Part shown: in pieces, positions 63,589-64,000 of the stretch | How positions within the stretch are numbered: the first letter of the stretch is position 1 | How the letters are laid out: each line of letters begins with the position of its first letter | Assembly (NCBI GenBank): GCA_028023455.1 | Contig: JAQFVV010000049.1 | Location: 7,925,647-7,989,646, forward strand | Source: Epiperipatus broadwayi | Taxonomy: Eukaryota > Onychophora > Udeonychophora > Euonychophora > Peripatidae | DNA: 64,000 nucleotides | Reading direction: 5' to 3' | Made by a program: the position numbers and the translations under genes | The notes under the pieces: generated by a model | The model's database searches: none | Seen by the model: only the letters and a program-made list of their open reading frames with translations | Told to the model about the DNA's origin: nothing

Positions 63589-64000
63589 AAGATATTTGTA
63601 ATTGTTAACTTCTTATTCATAATTACCAATCTAATTTTTTTTCTTGGGAGAAAATTTATTCAATATGACTTTAATCTTTTTAGCATTTATCTTTAATCAT
63701 ATAATATTGCAACATTTTCTGAAATTTTGAAGTTATTCGCAAAAAACTACATAATCTGCAAAACATAAAGAACTTAAATAATTCCTGTTTACTTTCTTAA
63801 TTTTCTATTTTAATTTACAAAATGCTTCATGTAAAGCTACTATAAAAAGATTTCAAGATATATAATCTTCATTTTATATACATTTCTCAATATTAATTTT
63901 TTTAGTTTCATCATGTAATCTAATTACTGCTGTGGTATTTTGATAAATATTTTTCAGAATATAACAATACTTTAGGTCTATATATCACTGTAAAAATATT

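Larger units (their letters stand above)
62508..63995 (-). pseudogene. RTE non-LTR element, decayed copy split by an insertion
   Basis: Two blocks (62508-62948 and 63595 to about 63995) align base by base with the RTE at 18385-19450, for example GTCCATTTATTATCATCTCT against GTCCATCTATTATCATCTCT and TTTTTAGCATTTATCTTTA against TTTTTAACATTTATCTTTA. Stops and length changes abolish the frame. The last ~180 bases of the 3' end are missing at the left, and the window ends before the 5' side. The copy is older than the one at 18385 and also older than the LINE inserted into it. Confidence 0.85.

Overview
The window is strongly AT-rich eukaryotic DNA with no recognisable host gene. It is a stack of transposable elements of different ages in non-coding sequence. 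Animal-type Gypsy (Ty3-like) and RTE-type elements, long tetranucleotide microsatellites and many foldback repeats point to an invertebrate metazoan. A mollusc, perhaps a cephalopod, is a guess the sequence cannot settle.

Layout. 1-2170: AT-rich, no gene. 2171-14968: a complete, apparently intact Gypsy LTR retrotransposon on the minus strand. It has two nearly identical LTRs of about 2.96 kb, a putative primer-binding site, gag with a long coiled-coil N-terminus, pol (protease, RT, RNase H, integrase) and a polypurine tract, but no env. 15019-19450: a hairpin MITE, one copy of a dispersed repeat and a 5'-truncated RTE non-LTR element. 19451-29157: AT-rich DNA with foldback repeats and a 1.1-kb GATA/GGTA/GGCA microsatellite. 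29158-40138: an old, broken Gypsy element, also minus strand. Its right LTR has been split twice, once by a 2.15-kb solo-LTR-like sequence and once by a 1.84-kb DNA transposon with 27-bp terminal inverted repeats and a perfect 8-bp target duplication. 40146-45277: about 5.1 kb bounded by inverted repeats, holding a PHD-finger-like coding remnant. 45540-45642: a small tRNA-like SINE with an 11-bp target duplication. 45654-59200: mostly featureless AT-rich DNA. 59200-64000: three more copies of the dispersed repeat, an RTE remnant, and a decayed RTE copy split by a 640-bp LINE 3' end.

How the parts work together. In element 1, gag and pol lie in different frames and pol is in the -1 frame. A canonical slippery heptamer, T TTA AAT, sits directly before the gag stop, so a Gag-Pol fusion by -1 frameshifting is likely. 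Gag, protease, RT/RNase H and integrase would form a particle that copies the RNA and inserts the DNA. The low LTR divergence (about 14 substitutions by eye) implies recent insertion. The second Gypsy element, the RTE copies and the nested insertions are inactive relics. Their nesting gives relative ages.

The most unusual observations are a ~50-bp core shared by seven copies of otherwise different repeats, the long hairpin inside the 8-bp-TSD transposon that reuses its own TIR sequence, and the coiled-coil gag without a zinc knuckle.
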